64,000 nt of DNA from Endothia cerciana (taxonomy: Eukaryota; Ascomycota; Sordariomycetes; Diaporthales; Cryphonectriaceae): contig JALRMH010000042.1 in the NCBI GenBank assembly GCA_026119935.1, positions 291,289-355,288 on the forward strand, read 5' to 3'. The first letter of the stretch is position 1, and each line of letters starts with the position of its first letter. Under the pieces are notes generated by a model, which saw only the letters and a program-made list of their open reading frames with translations, was not told where the DNA came from and made no database searches. Position numbers and translations under genes: made by a program. This document shows, in pieces, positions 11,964-22,624 of this stretch.

Positions 11964-14900
11964 CTATTTCCTTGGTCGATCCCTCCTCGTCAATTTAACA
12001 GCTCTCATCGCCGGAAGTGTGGATGCCTTTCCAGGTTCCCTACCGATTTCCATGCAGAGAAGCCGTATGAGATCCGTACTTGCCCAGTAGCTTGAGTGGG
12101 CCGAAAGCATGTTCAGATACTGCAGTTCAAGGGGTCCACCACCAGAGCGGAGGAAGAAGTCAACTTGACCGTTGTCGTTCAGCAAGAAAGCCTTCCTCTC
12201 GGCAATCTCCTCGCGAGTGAAATCGTGCACTTCCAGCTCAAGTTGCGAAGGCAGGCGGAAAGTTGGTGGTTTGGTAGGCGCCGGGACGGCAGTATTATTA
12301 GACGTTGTGGTAGAACCTACAGGCACAAACCCGCGCATAGCATCGCCCATGGACTTAAACCAAGACGTCGCCGTGCTTGGAACGTGGGCCACCCTCAAGC
12401 TGTCGGCATACACCGGATCGATTGTGCCATTTAGCAAGTAGGCGATCGGGTCCTCCTTTGCAAGGATGTTGTAGATATTGTCCACTGCCGGACAACCGAA
12501 ACTGCCTGTTTCTCCGACTACGTCCGTGGCAACAATGTCCTGCCATACAATCGTCAGCCGATATCGGGATACGTGCACGACCTTCAGGTCCAAGTCGCGG
12601 CCTAGGTAGAGCAGCACGAAGATTGAACGAGATGTGAGAACCTACACTGGGCTCAGCTCCAGGCTTCCGCCGTCCTCGTCGAGGAGCGAGACTGCCGCGC
12701 TCGAGAAGAAGAAAAAACCCGGCTGGACTACCCAACAAGAACAAGTTTGTGGTGTCGAATTCAAAAAAAGCAGTCTCGGGTGCCGGCTTGCCGAGATCCA
12801 GTGGTGGAGGTATATCAGGCTGCCTCGACAAGACATCAAGCGCCATGACACTCCCTAGAGAATGCGCAATCAGGTGGACGCGCCCATTCCGGCGGAACCC
12901 CGGGTTGTTGCGATACCACAGACGATACACGCGGTTGGCCTCAGCCACCAGAGCTTGTATCATCTTCGGCTTGTGATGCGACATATAAAAGGGAATGTCA
13001 AACATGACGTCGCTAATCAAGCCTCGCACTGCCGGGATTGTATCAGGCTCGATGTCCTTCAGACCGAAACCTTCAGCCGTGGTAGCCCTCTCTTCGTCAC
13101 TCATGGGACCCCCGTCCTCAAGAGAGAGTGTGTGTCTCCAGTTTATCGGCAAGACCATGATACCGCTGAAATCATTGCGAAGGACTGCCTTGACGGTCTC
13201 GCTCCCAAGTTCAATGTTGACAAATCTTCGAAAGGCCGTGATTGCGTGGGTAAAATGGAAACTCTCGACCCTCTCCGCAAACTTCTGCCCTATCCCGTGA
13301 GCCACCAGGACAAGGTCTGTGACTTGGCTGCGGCTCTTCTCTGCTTCGCATCCGGGGCAATTACCTCGTGATAAATCTCCGTCTTCAATCGTATCCGGGA
13401 CAGCCCTTTGCGACGGATACACGTTGGTAGCCGGTCTCTTCTTTTCGTGCAGTCGATCCCAAACGGTTTGATCAAACCCACGGACGACGGGTGTTCCAAC
13501 CGTAAGTCCCTTCATGATCTTCGACACAGGCTTCCTTCCATAGTAGGCGGATGGCCTCAGACTAGGCTTTAACAAGAAAGCGGTACCCGCATCCTTGTAT
13601 ATAACGTGATAGGCAGAAAAGCTTCTTGGACCGTCGGGGCTGCCTTTGGTCCCTGCGAGCACCGGCTCGAGGGCTCCTTCAGCGGCTGCCTCTCCACGAG
13701 AGCAGTGGGCAGCACAGAATGGGTCGGAGGAGATGACTGGATCGGCAACCCCTTGCTCTGCAAGGTTGCCTTGCCTTGGGACGACCGGCTTCGGCCAAAG
13801 GGGCCAAGACACCTTCTCCTCGCCCTCCGCGCCGACCTCGACAGCACAGCGTATCTCATCCTTCCAGGTCTGGCTGAAAGGCCGCAGCTCGCGGTAACCA
13901 GCCTCGAGATGATTTGCAACGGCCGGCTCGAGTGGTATCATAGTGTCTCTAAAGATCGGTTAGTTTCACGTGACTCAAGGATGTCTGCCGGATGCTGCTG
14001 GAACGCTGTTGATGAACATATTTGAGGGTAGAAGGAAGAGCAAAGGGCGCCCGTGCAGCGTATCGAACCCCGTGACCTAGGAACATGAAAGTAGGCTGAG
14101 TGAAATGAAATGAAACTCTTGGACCTCCTGGCATACTCACCTGTAGAACCATGTGAATCTGGAGATGACGGCTATGTCGTTCACCGGAGACCAATAGATG
14201 GGTTTCATCTGCAACGAGGGCAACGAGACCATGTGTAACCTCGACACTCCCACAGGCACTTCGACAGCACGGGGTTCCTCTTGTAGATATTCTTTACCCT
14301 CCAAGCCAGCTCGTGTAGGGGACGCCGCTGATTGGTTTGGGTCGTTCTTGGCCTTCTCCCTGTGGTCCGCAGCCGACGGGTCAGGCTCAACAGGAGTTGA
14401 AATTGTTCCCGTATATATCTTGCTCTCGTCGTCCTCTACCCTGAGGAAAGGCTTGCCGGAGATGCCGTCATCAACGACCGGAGGCCACACCGGCACGGCA
14501 GCTTGTTTCGGAAAGGATCTTTCGGGCTGCGTCGTGTATACCATGGAAGGGTGATGGCGGCGGCTGTCTGTTGATGCTGAGCGACTCGCAGGTGTATTCG
14601 ACGTCAGTGACGACGCTCTGCCCCTCGAGGAAGTGGACAATGCGGGCAGAACGAAGCCATCCGTCCTCGGGGCCGATGCCGACACGGACGGGGCCACGCG
14701 CGGAGGCGCCACGATGGGAGCGGGGCGGTCGCTTTCCATGGCGGCCATGACCTTCCCTATGACATATTCCTGGCCCAACTCTTTTTGCTTACTCCTCGTG
14801 AGCTCGCAAAACGTCTCCGTGAGTGCCTTGGACGCCTCGACAGGCAGGTTTTGACAACACACTGGCATGGTGGTATCTGCCAGGGCGTCCGAAGGTGTCT

Positions 14901-15318
14901 CCGGAGGAGCTCTGGGTCGACCCTCGTGGCCATGCTTCTCTTGGTGCTTGCGAACGAGGCCGTTCACGATTCCCAGGAGCTTCCCCTGGTTGATCGCAGC
15001 GAAGGAGGGCTCTAGGGCCCTGTTGGCCAGAGCAGCCTGATGGGAGCTCCGGTGGCTCGGAGAGGCCAGACTGAGCCATGCCCTCTCCAGGGCATTATTG
15101 TCGGCACGAGAGAAGGGGCGAAGGGGGGCCTTGGAGGAGGACTTGTCGGAGGACGTCGGGATGGTGGCAGTCGAGAGGGGGTCGTCTAGAGGTATCAGGC
15201 TGTGGTAGAAGAACTGGGCGTTGATAGGGGGGATGCCGTCGAGGAGAGCATCGTCGGGATCAGGCTCGGTCACAGGTGCAAGACGGCACGCTGCGCTATA
15301 GGTATGGGAGGGGTTCAT
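11964..15318 (-). CDS. DDHD-domain phospholipase (PA-preferring phospholipase A1 family)
   Basis: Predicted 1018 aa in three exons: 15318-14141, 13948-12646 and 12539-11964. The family hydrolyses phosphatidic acid or related phospholipids on organelle membranes; yeast Ddl1 and mammalian DDHD1/2 are members. Residues 1-390 begin MNPSHTYSAA, are Ser/Pro-rich in the middle, and end with YWSPVNDIAVISRFTWFYR. Exon 2 carries LVLVAHGIGQKF and the lipase nucleophile elbow AHSLGS (Ser at about residue 756), followed by LFLLGSPAGFFLLLERG. Exon 3 gives VGETGSFGC, DNIYNILAKEDPIAYLLNGTI (the DDHD-domain core) and a C-terminal SGGGPLELQYLNMLSAHSSYW. The second intron was placed at GTAGGT..GGCAG because it joins KPGAEPS to DIVATDVVGE, as in relatives; a nearer acceptor would add about 25 residues. 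No signal peptide, so probably cytosolic/peripheral. Confidence 0.88.
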
Positions 15319-15930
15319 GGTCCTCGCTCCAGGAGGCAGGACGGAGTCTGTGCGTAGGCACTCTCTTTGTGCTGGCTGCTGTGCGGCCCCAAACGTGGTC
15401 GCTCCGGGCCTAGGAGGGAGGGGTCGAGGCTGAGTTTTGATGCCACGGGGACTTGCAGCAAAAGCAGGCCGCAGACCCCGTCCGTCTCAGTCCGTGGCCC
15501 TGGGAAGGGTCACAGTAGCTGATATGACTGCGGCATACTGTCTCCGGCGGGATGGAGCGAGCAGGTGGCTAGACGCGAGAATACGGGAGCATCGTGGCCG
15601 TGATGAGGCTGACTGACTGTACGGACGCGTTGATGGAGGGGCCAACTACCACATTACTGCTGTGTGTGTACATAGCATGTACGGACGTACTAGTAGCATG
15701 GTATGACGTGGTGCTCCAGACCCACCCGCAGGGGTTAACTCCCAGTCCTCCAATCCGAACATCGGAGTTGTTCCGCCTCTACTATGTACCTCTGTACAAG
15801 TGGCATCCCGTCTGAGTACTGCTTGCTGTACGAGGCTGGGACCTGCTCAGCATGTGAATCGTCCTGCCTGGCAATCCATAATCACCTACCGCACCGCACT
15901 ATTTTCTTCTTTCTCTTACTTACTCTTGGG
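15319..15930. other. Intergenic
   Basis: A 612-bp gap between two minus-strand genes, so it should hold the terminator of the exchanger gene's downstream neighbour side and the DDHD gene promoter. GTAC-containing palindromes lie at about 15660-15700. No ORF is supported. Confidence 0.5.
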
Positions 15931-17130
15931 TCAGTCAGCATCCTGATGTCGACCGTGCACGAGCTCGATGCCCAGGAAGACCAGGTAGCCGGCAGACAAC
16001 AACACACCCGTCCATCGCCTGCCGCCAGACAGGACGACCAGCAGCAGTGAACCCGCCGATGCCCACATCACCAGGGCCTCTATCAGGCTCACCTGCCCTC
16101 CCACGTCACCGCCGGCCCAGATGAACAGGATACCCCCTCCGCACAGCGTCAAGAAGATGTTGGATCCCACCGTGTTCGCCACCAATATTCCTGGCTGATG
16201 TCTCATCCCCGATTTCAGGGCGACTATCTTGTCGGGAATGGTTGTGGCCAGCGACACGACCGTAGCGCCTGTCACAGAGCCGGAGAGCCCAAGGCGATCC
16301 CCGATGGATCTGGCCGACCTCGCAATCACATATCCCGAGATCAACATCAACACCAGTCCGAGTATGACCTCCAGTACGTACTTCCGCAGTGGTCTAGGCC
16401 GGCCCCTGCTCATTCTAAGCCTCCCCATGCGCCTCGAATTTTCCATGTATGGCCCCCCTCTCATCAACGATCTGGAAGAAGAAGAACCTGATTCGTTCGC
16501 CTCGGTCTCGTTGTCCATCTCGCCCTCTCCGTCCTGACCTGTCTTGGACTCGCTTTCCCACCCCGAACCCGAGTCAGGAATCGAGTCCCAACCCGAGTCT
16601 GATACCGAATCCGAGTCTGAGTCTGAGTCTGAGTCGTCCTCTGGAGCGATGAGTGCTCCTTTATATATGAGCCACGTTACCGACGCCAGATATATGGCGA
16701 ACGCCACCATCAACACAACGCCTCCAAGCCATTTCAGCCTTGATGGTATGGTATAGAACATGAGCAGAAACGCCGATGTCAGCCCCAGCGAGACGGCCGT
16801 GTAGATCTTGGAGCTCCGATCAAATTTCATGTCTGCTCCTGCGAAGAGCAAACCAAGCGAAAACGAGCCTAGGATGTTGGCGATGTTACTGCCCACCAGG
16901 TTTCCCAACGCCAGAGGACTCTGATGTTGACTGAGGGCGATCAGGATCACGACCAGCTCTTCCCATTCAGCGCCGCAGGTCAGCAGCCCGATCAGGGTCG
17001 GCGACACACCCAGCCTCTTGGCGACAACGGCACTGCTGTCGATAAACTTGTCTGCTCCCCGTTCCAGGATCAAGAGACCGCATATGAAGGCTGCGATGCT
17101 GAAAACGAGACTGTCGTCGATTTCCGCCAT
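15931..17130 (-). CDS. Ca2+/cation antiporter (CaCA superfamily, YrbG/NCX-like)
   Basis: A single-exon ORF of 399 aa from the first ATG (MAEIDDSLVFSIAAF). Such proteins exchange Ca2+ for Na+, K+ or H+ across an internal or plasma membrane. The architecture is two halves of about five hydrophobic segments each. The alpha-1 repeat at about residues 48-90 contains ALGNLVGSNIANILG, and the alpha-2 repeat at about 287-328 contains TIPDKIVALKSG and ILVANTVGSNIFLTL. The GNxVGSN cores are intact. In alpha-1 the usual TS/APE-type acidic motif reads CGAEWEELV. The cytosolic loop between halves (about 164-250) has an SD repeat (DSDSDSDSDSVSD) encoded by tandem GAGTCT-type hexamers, followed by acidic and Ser-rich residues. 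The frame is open upstream to a GTG at 17196, but no ATG lies there. The transported ions and membrane are not determinable here. Confidence 0.88.
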   Translation of the reverse strand: MAEIDDSLVFSIAAFICGLLILERGADKFIDSSAVVAKRLGVSPTLIGLLTCGAEWEELVVILIALSQHQSPLALGNLVGSNIANILGSFSLGLLFAGADMKFDRSSKIYTAVSLGLTSAFLLMFYTIPSRLKWLGGVVLMVAFAIYLASVTWLIYKGALIAPEDDSDSDSDSDSVSDSGWDSIPDSGSGWESESKTGQDGEGEMDNETEANESGSSSSRSLMRGGPYMENSRRMGRLRMSRGRPRPLRKYVLEVILGLVLMLISGYVIARSARSIGDRLGLSGSVTGATVVSLATTIPDKIVALKSGMRHQPGILVANTVGSNIFLTLCGGGILFIWAGGDVGGQVSLIEALVMWASAGSLLLVVLSGGRRWTGVLLSAGYLVFLGIELVHGRHQDAD

Positions 17131-18269
17131 CGTTGTCGGCTGACTATTTGTTACTGGGCTCCTCTGCGCCAGGCCGATCTTTGAAGATGCCGACACCGGG
17201 CGATGATGCGGATCCTCTCAGCAGCTTCCGATCGGTGTGAGTCGAGTCGTCCTAAGAGGCTCTGCTTACCCGGCGGCGGCCGAGAATATGACTCGCAGCC
17301 TCACGGAATCCAGATCAAGACGATGTGCGCTGAAGTAGTCGTTAATGCAGTTGAAGCAAGCCGCACGCAGTCATGTGCTTCGCAATTGTTGTGGTTGCAC
17401 GGTCGATGAAAAATCACTCAACAAGTCAGGGCCCGGCGAAGTCGGCGGTGTTTAGTATGTGCATGCCCGGATGTTTCTACTAGATCTTACAGACATCTTT
17501 CGCCTTTACGGGGTATTCTTGCGGGCATTGTCGTTCTCCATCTGTCATGATGGCGCGGGGATGTTGGCCGGCTGCTCATGCAGGTCGATACCACTATTGT
17601 CATGCTGCATGGTGACACGAGTATTCTGCCGGGGCAGGTGGGAGCTGATCTAGCCACCCTTTTCCTTCGAGACCTTGCGGCTGCATATCTACCAACTCTG
17701 CCATATCTGGATCGGTTTGCTGTCCTTGTCTTCTTCAGCACTTGCTATTGACGAATCCCCCCTCCCCCCAAACCCCCAGAAACATCACCTCCACTAACCT
17801 CTAACGGAGGCCAGGAAGGGGAAATGGCCCCAATATTCCCCCTCGTTATCATACCTTCCTGTGGTCTCCGAAGCACTACAGCTATCAAGTGATTGCTCGT
17901 CATAAGTCTCAACATGCCAATGCGATCGTTTTCAGGCGAGTTGCGCGTCTCTGCGCCAGCTTAGCGGGCTGGGCTAGATTGTCTTAATTCGGAATGGTGA
18001 TTCCTTCCCCTGTACTCCGCGCCCGCCGCTGCCCACCGTTGCTCACGACCTGCATCGTGCGCCTCGGGGTGATAGGTCGGCTCTCTGCAGAGCTCATGCG
18101 AGGTGCGAGAGGGGCAGAGTGGCAGCGTGCTTTGGACCTCGCCCCCTCTCATAAAGGGATGGTAGCCTACAGAAGGCGCAGGACTCTCTGTCCTCATCAC
18201 GGCCACCTTAAGATAGCTGTTGGCTGTAAGAAGGGCCAGTCCTAGTAGTCTCGACACCCTTCTAGAATC
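17131..18269. other. Intergenic, divergent upstream region
   Basis: A 1.1-kb region shared by the exchanger (-) and the NRAMP gene (+), two ion transporters transcribed away from each other. A short homopolymer C stretch lies near 17760. No ORF or binding site could be supported. Confidence 0.5.
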
Positions 18270-20226
18270 ATGACGGACGTCGTTCTCAGTCGCGATGCTA
18301 AAGAACATGGCGAGACAGACAAACAGATAGGCACCGCAGCCGGGGCTTCCTGCTCGCCCATTGCGGACACCGACCTGGAGCACCGGTGGAAACAGCTGGG
18401 GTCCCGGATGAGCTCTTCTGCTCCCGCGTCGGGCAGTCCTCATCAGTCTACCTCCTCTTACCAGGATGGATCCTCAATATTGGCGCGAACTCGAAAATTT
18501 TGCGCTTTCCTCGGCCCAGGTGCCATCATCTCTGTCGCATACATAGATCCAGACAACTACCAGACGGGAATTTCGTCTGGCGCTTCCTTCCAGTATAAAT
18601 TGCTGTTCATGGTTCTCGTCTCGAACCTGGTTGCTATTTATCTCCAGGTACGCCCTGGCTCGCAGCCCGCCTACTAGGGGCAAGATTGGCGACTGATAAA
18701 TGGGATCGCAGGCTCTCTGTGTCAAGCTGGGGACAGTCACAGGCTTGGACCTCGCCCAATTGAACCATCATCACCTACCTCGGTGGCTCGACCTGTTTAT
18801 ATACGCGATCGCAGAGGCCTGTATCGTCTGTACCGACCTGGGTCAAGTCATAGGTACTGCGATCTCTCTGAACATCTTGATCCCGAGGCTGCCACTCTCG
18901 GCCGCTTGTTGCATCTCGGTGGTCGAAACACTCCTTATCCTCCTCTTCTATAAGCACAATGGGGAACTGAGACGAATCCGGCTCTTTGAGGCCTTCATTG
19001 CAATCCTGGTTGTCGCAGTGTTCGTCACCGTCTGCCTCCTCTTGGCCAGAACCTCGGCTCATGCGGGTCCTGTGTTCAAGGGCTTCCTGCCCTCACGCGA
19101 TATCTTTGTCGGCGAAGGGCTATATGAGTCTTGTGCACTGCTGGGTGGCAGTACGTGCGGTGCCCTATGTCGTCGTCCTCTCAGACCCCGTGCCGTCTTG
19201 CGACTGACAATATGTCCTTGCCAGCTCTGATGCCCCATACCATCTATCTCGGGACAGCACTCTCGCGGTCCCGGCTGTACAGTTTCGATGAGAAGCACAA
19301 TCTCGTCAGCCCGAGCGCAGGCTCGGAAAGCCTGTATCGACCGTCGCTGCGGGCAATCCGGTCTTGTCTATCGTGCTCTGTTGCGGAACTCTGCATCACC
19401 CTGGGGACGGTAGCAGTGTTTACTAATTCTGCCCTGATCATCATCTCCGGGGCAGCGTTTTACGGCCCAGGAAGTGACAACCTTTCCGATGATATCTACT
19501 CGTTGCATGACCTCTTCTCATCCGTGATCGCCCCGGTGGCTGGTACGCTCTTCGCGGTATCTCTCTGTAGGCATCCCAGAAGGAACTGGCCCCTGGACCG
19601 TTTTGTTTTCCTCCCCTTGTACAGAATGCTGGCGCCTGAAACCTCTTGCGCCCCTCCCCCCCCCCCCAACCTCCCCTTCGGACTGCCGCCCAAGGGCCGC
19701 CGAAGACATCGTGCTAATGTGATGACCGGCAGTGTTCTCGGGGGTAAGCGCGGGAATTGTGGCGACAATGGCGGGACAGGTGGTGATGGAGGGTGCACTT
19801 CAGATCCGAGTGTCGCCTTTCGTCAGGAGGCTAGCGACGCGGTGCGTGGCAATCAGTGAGTTAAGCTTATACCCCCCCCCTCCACACGCATGTAATACCC
19901 GACGGTCGTGGTAGACCTCATGCTAAGGGTTATGTCCAGTCCCGGCCCTGATCGTGGCTGTCTCTGTGGGTCAGGAGGGGCTGTCACAGGCCCTGGTGGC
20001 CTGCAACTACATCCTGGCGATCGGGTTAATCTTCGTGACGTTCCCTCTGGTCTATTACACTAGCACGTCCAAGTATATGAGAGTGCCCAGCGATGACGGG
20101 ACCAGCGTGGTAAACATGCGGAACAACGTGGCGACGGCTGCTGTGGCATACCTGATCTGGGTAGTCGTCGTCTTCATGGACCTAGCTACGGTTGTCCTGA
20201 TCGGCATGGGGGTTGAGGGCGACTGA
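18270..20226 (+). CDS. NRAMP-family divalent metal transporter
   Basis: Five exons (18270-18647, 18712-19150, 19225-19566, 19733-19855, 19940-20226), predicted 522 aa with about 11 membrane segments. The family (yeast Smf1-3, DMT1) imports Mn2+, Fe2+ and similar ions with protons. After a Ser-rich cytosolic N-terminus, the TM1 region reads LGPGAIISVAYIDPDNYQTG, with DPDN at 93-96 where the canonical motif is DPGN. The TM6 region, spliced across intron 2, reads LLGGTLMPHTIYLGT, keeping Met275 and MPH of the metal site but with Gly three residues before the Met, where the family usually has Ala or Cys. Later segments include the spliced LFSGVSAGIVATMAGQVVMEG and VAI-IPALIVAVSVGQ, both family hallmarks that confirm introns 3 and 4. 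Intron 3 (166 bp) contains C-runs. The family is certain; the metal preference is open because of the substituted site residues. Confidence 0.92.
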
Positions 20227-22624
20227 GGGTAGCCTAGTAGCCATGTCTGGCAAAACGGCCTCAGGATGCGTCCGTATGGAAGTGAGGGGGGTAGGGTTGT
20301 CCAAAAGCATCCGACGTGGCATGCTCATGCCCATACAGCAGGAAGCGGTGCGGTTCACAAAGGGCGCTCGACGGCCGTATATATAGAGAGAGGATCGGGC
20401 TCGTAGTCTCGGTCCGACGCGCGCCACTTGAGAGCCTGTCTGGGCTCATAGTCAAAGGTGGGTTGCACTATATACACAAGTTACCTATAGGATATGCAGT
20501 GGAGACTCTGTCGTGTTTCTCCCATGGTGCACCTGGCACATACAGTTACTATGGGGCTGTAGTCCAGGGCCCTGACGGGGTACAGGGGAGGCCCAGCTAG
20601 GGGTGGGGTGCAGCGGCCCGGGCGTGCACGGCGGGGCATCTGAGTGCTGGGCTCAGGGCAGTGTTCAGGGTCTGGGGCGCCCCTGGCAGGTCGCCCGCGG
20701 TTTGACAGACGGGGCCGCTCCACCGACAAGCTGCGAGGCCTGGGACCCGTGCAGCCCGCGGTGGACCTCCTCACAACTACCATGTATGGTGGACTGGACG
20801 CTAGAACGGCGGGCACCGCCTTACCAGACGCTCCCCGTACATACATAGTATATGCACAATACAGTGGGACGGAGCTCGTGTGGGCCGGATGGGACCGGAT
20901 CCCGGGCTGGCAATGACGTCGAGCATACTACTATGTATTGATCCCTCAGCCAGGCTCCAAGATTTATTTTTCCTTTCTTTCTTCTTGGTTTCCCGGAGGA
21001 GGTGAGGGGAGATGCATTGGCGGATATCACCTCGAGACGTGCTGCACAAAGAGGGACGTGATAGAGGGCGGGGGAAGCGATCGCCGCCTCCGCCTCCCAC
21101 CGTCACTGAACCAAGGAGTAATCTGGACCGTGGACCGTGTGAAGACGCTGCCGTAGCTCGAGCCTCGCTCCCGGGCTATGGCCTGCTGCAGCCTGGGGTT
21201 TCCCTGGATCTTCCTCGAACCTTGTCTGAATCGGGTGCGCCCTTATCTGCACCGAGTGCGGCACGCCAGCCCAATCACACCAGAGGATGGAAATCACTGT
21301 CTCAGCACCCCTCCCTCTCCGCAGCTATGAGGCATGGAGCCGCCTGGACAACCCCCCACACGTCCCTGCCATGTCGTACGCGTCTTCTTCTTCTTCTTCT
21401 TCTTCTTCTTCTTCTTCTCGAGCCCTGCGTGCCTGCGTGCCTGCGTGCCTGTGTGTTGCTGTGTTCAGGTCTGGTCATGTCCATTACTGCTCTTCTATCA
21501 CAAGGTGCATGGGGGAAGGCGAGGCGAGGCGAGGCGGGGCAGGGCGGCGGCGGCGGCGGCGGCGGCGGCGCTCATGTATGTGATAGGAATGGATCACGGT
21601 TGCAGGGGGACTTGCATGCATATATGTATGTACGTACGGTACGTACGGAGCTGTGCTGCATGCCGGGTGTGCCACCTGCATGCAGCCACCTTGCGCGCCC
21701 TCACCGGGAGCAACTATCATAGCACCATATCACCATGGGCATACAGTAGCACTATGGGCAGTGCCCTAGCTAGCATGCATGCCTACTGAGTAGCAGTCGG
21801 CGGGCGGCAACACGGAGGACGGGATAGCTCTCCACTCCCCGCAGTGGCACCCGCACTAAACCTCCATCCCACCCCCGTGTGCTGGGTAACCTTGCCTCTC
21901 AGCCCTCCTCTATCTCTCTCTTTCTCTCCCCTCTCTCTCTCTCTCTCTCCCCCTCTCTCTCTGTGTCCCTCCCTCTCCCTCCCCCCTCCACCTTTACACT
22001 GCTTGGGCTGGTACTGTATGTACATACCGTGCTCGTGGCACCACGCAGTATCTCCATCCCTTCCTCCTCGCCCTTTGACCTCCCCTCCTTGGCCTCCCTC
22101 CTCCGCCCTCCCCCCCCAGGTGGCCTTTGTCTTGCCGCCTCCTTGAAACCCTCAACTGTTCACGTCTCCACATCCCCTCCCCCTGTGCTGTAAACTCTAC
22201 TCCTGCCACTGACAATCCGGGCCTCTACCTCAGCCCTGCTTCTTCTTCTTCTTCTTCTTCTTCTTCTTCTCCTTCTTCTTCTTCCTCCTCCTCCTCCTTT
22301 GTCTCGCGATACCCAGATCGCCACCGCTTCGGAAGCCACGACCACGCGAACCCCCTCTCACGGCCTCCCCGCCCGGCTCAGGCTCAGGCTCAGGCCCCGT
22401 GCCCCGCGTCTTGCTACCTCCTACATCGCCCTGGCGCCTCCCACGATCCAGGGCCGTCCAGGACCAGATGACCCCATCTCCCGACCCGTTCGTTGCCTCT
22501 CGACATCAGTTCGTTCTATACGGCCGAGGTAGCCTCGTCTGCGACCCGACATCTTCGGCGGTAGAGAGATAGAGAAGGGGGCTCTGGATCCTCGCGTCAC
22601 CCCGGCCCGGCCTCGCTCGACCAC
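20227..22624. other. Intergenic plus probable long CT-rich leader of the phosphatase gene
   Basis: About 2.4 kb. It contains a (TTC)n run at 21382-21418, a (GGC)n run at 21543-21570, a (TG/CCTG) patch at 21424-21455, GTAC-rich palindromes at 21620-21650 and 22010-22025, a pyrimidine-rich block at 21890-21990 and a second (TTC)n run at 22230-22290. The last 400 bases are strongly CT-rich and probably are the transcription start and 5' leader of the downstream gene. No gene is supported. Confidence 0.5.
21382..21418. repeat. (TTC)n microsatellite
   Basis: About 12 tandem TTC units. A second, less regular run lies at about 22230-22290. Confidence 0.9.

Noticed and set aside
13606..14025. Plus-strand ORF of 139 codons
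   Set aside because: It lies antisense to the coding exon of the DDHD phospholipase and is a shadow frame.
14050..14090. tRNA-like T-arm sequence (GGGGTTCGATAC on the minus strand)
   Set aside because: It sits inside an intron of the DDHD gene, and I could not find matching acceptor, D or anticodon arms around it.
17131..17196. Upstream extension of the cation exchanger to a GTG at 17196
   Set aside because: No ATG is present in the extension. Nuclear fungal genes start at ATG almost always, and MAEIDDS directly precedes the first membrane segment.
21287..21583. Poly-Ser, poly-Leu and poly-Arg ORFs over the TTC and GGC repeats
   Set aside because: They are open only because triplet repeats lack stops. 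There are no conserved flanks.
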